A stretch of 64,000 nt of DNA from assembly GCA_017792425.1 (NCBI GenBank), contig CP051233.1, positions 2,805,727-2,869,726 of the forward strand, written 5' to 3'. The notes beneath the pieces were generated by a model, which made no database searches, had not been told where the DNA came from, and saw nothing but the letters and a program-made list of their open reading frames with translations. Both the position numbers and the translations under genes were made by a program. The DNA is from Thalassovita sp. (GTDB lineage Bacteria; Pseudomonadota; Alphaproteobacteria; Rhodobacterales; Rhodobacteraceae). This document shows positions 61,330 through 64,000 of the stretch, piece by piece. Numbering within the stretch: the stretch's first letter is position 1; each line of letters opens with the position of its first letter.

Positions 61330-61890
61330 TCACCCCAGCAGATACAGGATTGGAAACAGGATCACCCACACCAGATCCACCATGTGCCAAAAGGCTGTCC
61401 CGACTTCCACGTTCCGGGGCGTCGCCTTCCACGCGATCAGGCCCAGAATGACGATGCCGGCAACCACGTGGACGGCGTGAAACCCCGTCAACAGGTAGTA
61501 GAAGGTGAAAAACGGATGCGTTTCAGTGTTGATCCCCTGCGCCGCCTTGTCCGCGTACTCGATCCCTTTGATCCACAGAAACGCGATCCCGAACACCGCC
61601 GCAACCGCCAGCAACACGCGCGTGCGCGCCACCTGTCCGGCCTCTATCGCGCGGACCGCCAGCGCCGCCAGCCAGCCAGAGGTGACAAGGATCACGGTGT
61701 TGATCCCCGCCCCGGTCTTGTGCAGATAGGATTGCGCCTCGGCGAAACCGGCGGGATCGGTCAGGCGCACCGCCAGGAAAGCGGCCAGCCCCGCCCCGAA
61801 CACCACCAGTTCGGACACGATCAGAACCCACATCATCAGATCGCCCGGCAGAGCGTCCACCCCCGAACGTTCACTGTCCGCCAGATTCAT
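61330..61890 (-). CDS. norE: NorE (cytochrome oxidase subunit III-like)
   Basis: 186 aa with five membrane helices and subunit III signatures: LMMWVLIVSELVVFG, THPFFTFYYLLTGFHAVHV and FWHMVDLVWVILFPILYL. An accessory membrane protein of the NO reductase. It overlaps norD by 4 nt (ATGA). Confidence 0.9.
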   Translation of the reverse strand: MNLADSERSGVDALPGDLMMWVLIVSELVVFGAGLAAFLAVRLTDPAGFAEAQSYLHKTGAGINTVILVTSGWLAALAVRAIEAGQVARTRVLLAVAAVFGIAFLWIKGIEYADKAAQGINTETHPFFTFYYLLTGFHAVHVVAGIVILGLIAWKATPRNVEVGTAFWHMVDLVWVILFPILYLLG

Positions 61891-63866
61891 GACCCGATAC
61901 CGACCAGTTCACGATAGATGCGCGGCAGCGCCTGGATCAGCTTGTCCGGGTTCGGAATCAGCGCATAGCCGCCCTGTCCGAAAATGCGCGGGAACCACGA
62001 TTTGCCATCCCGGTCCACGGTGATGCCGAACACGGCATGTCCGGCGCGGCGGGCCTCTTGCACGGCCATGCGACTGTCCTCGATCCCGTGGCGGCCTTCG
62101 TAGTGATCCAGGTCATTCGGTTTGCCGTCGGTGATCACCAGCAGCAACCGGCGTTTGCGGGGCTGTTTGGACAGATCCACCGACACATGCCGAACGGCGG
62201 CGCCCAAACGGGTATAAAACCCCGGCTTCAACGCGCCGATACGCGATTCGACATGCGACGTCATCTGTTCGTCGAACCGTTTGACCGATTGCACATAGAC
62301 GCGGTTGCGCTTCAGCGATGAAAACGCATTGATCGAGAATTCGTCTCCACAGGCGTCCAGCCCCCAGGCAAAGGCGGCCAGCGCCTCGCGCTCCACGTCG
62401 ATCACGCTGCGGCCTTCATGCCCGTGCCCGGGGATCGCCGCCTCGGTCGATCGGGACACGTCCAGCAGGATCGACACAGCCAGGTCGCGTTTTTCCGCGC
62501 GGGTCTGGCGCCAAATCCTGTCGTCGCCCTGACCGGTGGCCATGAATTCCACATGGGCTCGCACAGCGCGTTCGGTATCCAGCTCATCGCCGTCAGGGTG
62601 GCCCGGGATCGAAATCCGTCCGGGGCGCAGCGCCTCGAACTGACGGCGCACCGCCCGAATACGTGCTGCGGCCTTGGGGTCTTCGCGGAAGGCCGGGGCC
62701 TCTTCTGTTTCTTGCGCCGCAGAGGCCAGAACACGCGTATGCGCAGGCATATAGCTGTTCGTACTCACGTCCCATTCCGGGTAAGTATGCACGTCCGACA
62801 GCAACTCCCGGTCCACATCCTCGGGGGCAAGGTCCAGGTGCAGTTTCAGCTTGGTCGCGGGGGCCTTGGAAATCTGGCCCAGGCCGATTTCATCCTGATC
62901 ATCCGCCGCCTTGCGGGCGCTGTCGTCGTCGTCATCTTCCACCCTGCGATTCAGGTTGACGAACTCCGCCCAACTGAGGATCGCTTCGAACTTGTGCAGG
63001 ATCAGGCTGTCGTTGCGCTCTGCCTGGTCGGATTTGCGGCGGCGGGCGCGACGGGCCGGGCCATCGGTCGATTCCTCTGACGTGCCTTCGGTTTCCGGGT
63101 TTTCAACCGCAGTCGCTTCGGACCGGTCGATTTCCCGCAGCTCGGGCCACAAAGGGACGGGCCGGAATGGCCGATACCCGCGCGGGGCCCGGAACCCGGA
63201 CACGTCGCCAGCGCCGACCGCATCCAGCATTTCCAGTGTGCGCTTGTCCAGCTTCACATCCCGGTCACCCAGCAAATGCAGGACCAGCGCCTCGACCGAG
63301 GATTCGACGGGCGGCAGATTCGGGGTGCGGCGCAACAGGCGCGTTGCCTCTGCCAGGTCGTCATAAAGACGCGAAAAACCGGGCGCTTCCTTCAGCGCGG
63401 CTGCGACGGTGCGCTGCGCCAACACCAGGCTCAGCAGATCCGCCTGCAACGGGTCTTCGGGCAGGGTCGGGCTCTTGCCGGCCCGCGCCGCCGCCGCGCC
63501 CAGCCACAGATACAGCGCGGCATTCGCCTCTCGCGCCGGAAATACCGCCAGGCTTTCGGGAAGGCGCAGGACCGCCCCGTCATAGCTGGCGCGCGGAACG
63601 GTTTCCGCCCATGTCCCCAGCTTGCGGCGCAGCGAAAGCCGGTGGTGGCTGATCTCGTCCACCACGGGTTTGATTTCCGCCGACGCATTCCCGCCAAGCC
63701 CTCGGAACAGCACGGCCAGTCGGCCGCCGACCTCGGACAGGTGAACGCGGGCCTCTTCGTGCACGACAGGCGCATCCAACTGGCTGGCGTAGCTGTGCCA
63801 CAATTTCCCGACGGTTTCTTCGGGTTCCCACGGTTCTATGTCTATCTTCGTCACCACGTGCCTCAC
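61887..63866 (-). CDS. norD: NorD, von Willebrand A domain protein for NO reductase activation
   Basis: 659 aa. N-terminal helical half (PWEPEETVGKLWHSYASQ), a charged middle with Asp/Glu runs, and a C-terminal vWA domain whose MIDAS motif is DVSRSTEA (about residue 465), continuing LLLVITDGKPND. NorD works with the MoxR-type ATPase NorQ to insert iron into NorB. The start is GTG at 63864-63866, overlapping the norQ stop (GTGA). Confidence 0.93.
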   Translation of the reverse strand: MRHVVTKIDIEPWEPEETVGKLWHSYASQLDAPVVHEEARVHLSEVGGRLAVLFRGLGGNASAEIKPVVDEISHHRLSLRRKLGTWAETVPRASYDGAVLRLPESLAVFPAREANAALYLWLGAAAARAGKSPTLPEDPLQADLLSLVLAQRTVAAALKEAPGFSRLYDDLAEATRLLRRTPNLPPVESSVEALVLHLLGDRDVKLDKRTLEMLDAVGAGDVSGFRAPRGYRPFRPVPLWPELREIDRSEATAVENPETEGTSEESTDGPARRARRRKSDQAERNDSLILHKFEAILSWAEFVNLNRRVEDDDDDSARKAADDQDEIGLGQISKAPATKLKLHLDLAPEDVDRELLSDVHTYPEWDVSTNSYMPAHTRVLASAAQETEEAPAFREDPKAAARIRAVRRQFEALRPGRISIPGHPDGDELDTERAVRAHVEFMATGQGDDRIWRQTRAEKRDLAVSILLDVSRSTEAAIPGHGHEGRSVIDVEREALAAFAWGLDACGDEFSINAFSSLKRNRVYVQSVKRFDEQMTSHVESRIGALKPGFYTRLGAAVRHVSVDLSKQPRKRRLLLVITDGKPNDLDHYEGRHGIEDSRMAVQEARRAGHAVFGITVDRDGKSWFPRIFGQGGYALIPNPDKLIQALPRIYRELVGIGS

Positions 63867-64000
63867 CCAAAGACTGCGTTGACCAGGTCGCGGAGCCCGC
63901 GTTTGACGTCCGCGTCGTCGGTCAGGGGTTCGATCATGGCGGCCTGGATGGCGCGGTCGACGGGCATGCCCTGGCGGATCAGGGTTGCGGCGTAGATCAC
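63863..64000 (-). CDS. norQ: NorQ, MoxR-type AAA ATPase, C-terminal end only
   Basis: The last 45 codons are visible at the right edge: VIYAATLIRQGMPV, AIQAAMIEPLTDD, RGLRDLVNAVFG, then TGA. This is the conserved NorQ/CbbQ ending. The ATPase core lies outside the window, and norC-norB presumably precede it. Coupled to norD by overlap. Confidence 0.88.
   Translation of the reverse strand: MIYAATLIRQGMPVDRAIQAAMIEPLTDDADVKRGLRDLVNAVFG

Overview
The window looks like a chromosome segment of a Roseobacter-group (Rhodobacteraceae) alphaproteobacterium. The basis is high GC, the pcm-tolC and ygfZ neighbourhoods, a pqqABCDE operon, a form II CO-dehydrogenase-like cox operon, a lanthanide-type PQQ alcohol dehydrogenase, and norQDEF-nnrU genes. 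All family calls come from reading motifs and translations; no searches were run.

Layout. (1) 1-15.9 kb is core-like: DUF2202 protein (5' cut), gltX, MBL hydrolase, class V aminotransferase, phosphatase/ABC exporter/glycosyltransferase, ygfZ, fructosamine kinase, an orphan Phd-type antitoxin, efp, cobQ, a PopZ-like acidic protein, tolC and pcm. (2) 15.9-33.5 kb is a lower-GC genomic island between the 3' end of tRNA-Cys and an imperfect 30-nt copy of it. It holds a tRNA-Thr, an OLD-like ATPase/TOPRIM gene, hsdS-hsdM-hsdR, an ExoI-like exonuclease, a large PLD-nuclease/helicase fusion, a small HTH gene, a RepA-like ATPase, an AlpA-like gene and a tyrosine integrase. It is a compact anti-phage candidate region. 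(3) 33.5-35.3 kb is a scar zone: an IS3-type transposase fragment, then a probable immunity gene and the frameshifted, N-terminally cut end of a Hint-type polymorphic toxin that abuts the pqqE stop codon. (4) 35.3-55.2 kb is a PQQ-dependent alcohol-oxidation region: pqqABCDE, a NosR-like membrane flavo/iron-sulfur protein with its ApbE flavin transferase, coxG-S-L-M, periplasmic binding proteins, c-type cytochromes, an ABC transporter and the dehydrogenase. (5) 55.3-64.0 kb carries regulators (LuxR-type response regulator, FIST/NosP-like sensor, hybrid histidine kinase, Crp/Fnr regulator) and an NO-reductase accessory operon running off the right edge.

How it fits together. PqqA-E would make the cofactor. 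The dehydrogenase would pass electrons to the periplasmic cytochromes c, and the ABC and binding proteins belong to families that accompany such enzymes. A GACC/TTGGTC-type motif recurs in six intergenic regions (upstream of pqqA/NosR-like, coxG, the cytochrome c-550/ABC divergent pair, the small cytochrome c, the dehydrogenase and the response regulator). This suggests one regulon that also includes the cox genes. The FIST/kinase/response-regulator trio resembles the Pseudomonas NosP-NahK(ErcS')-ErbR neighbourhood and lies between alcohol oxidation and NO detoxification.
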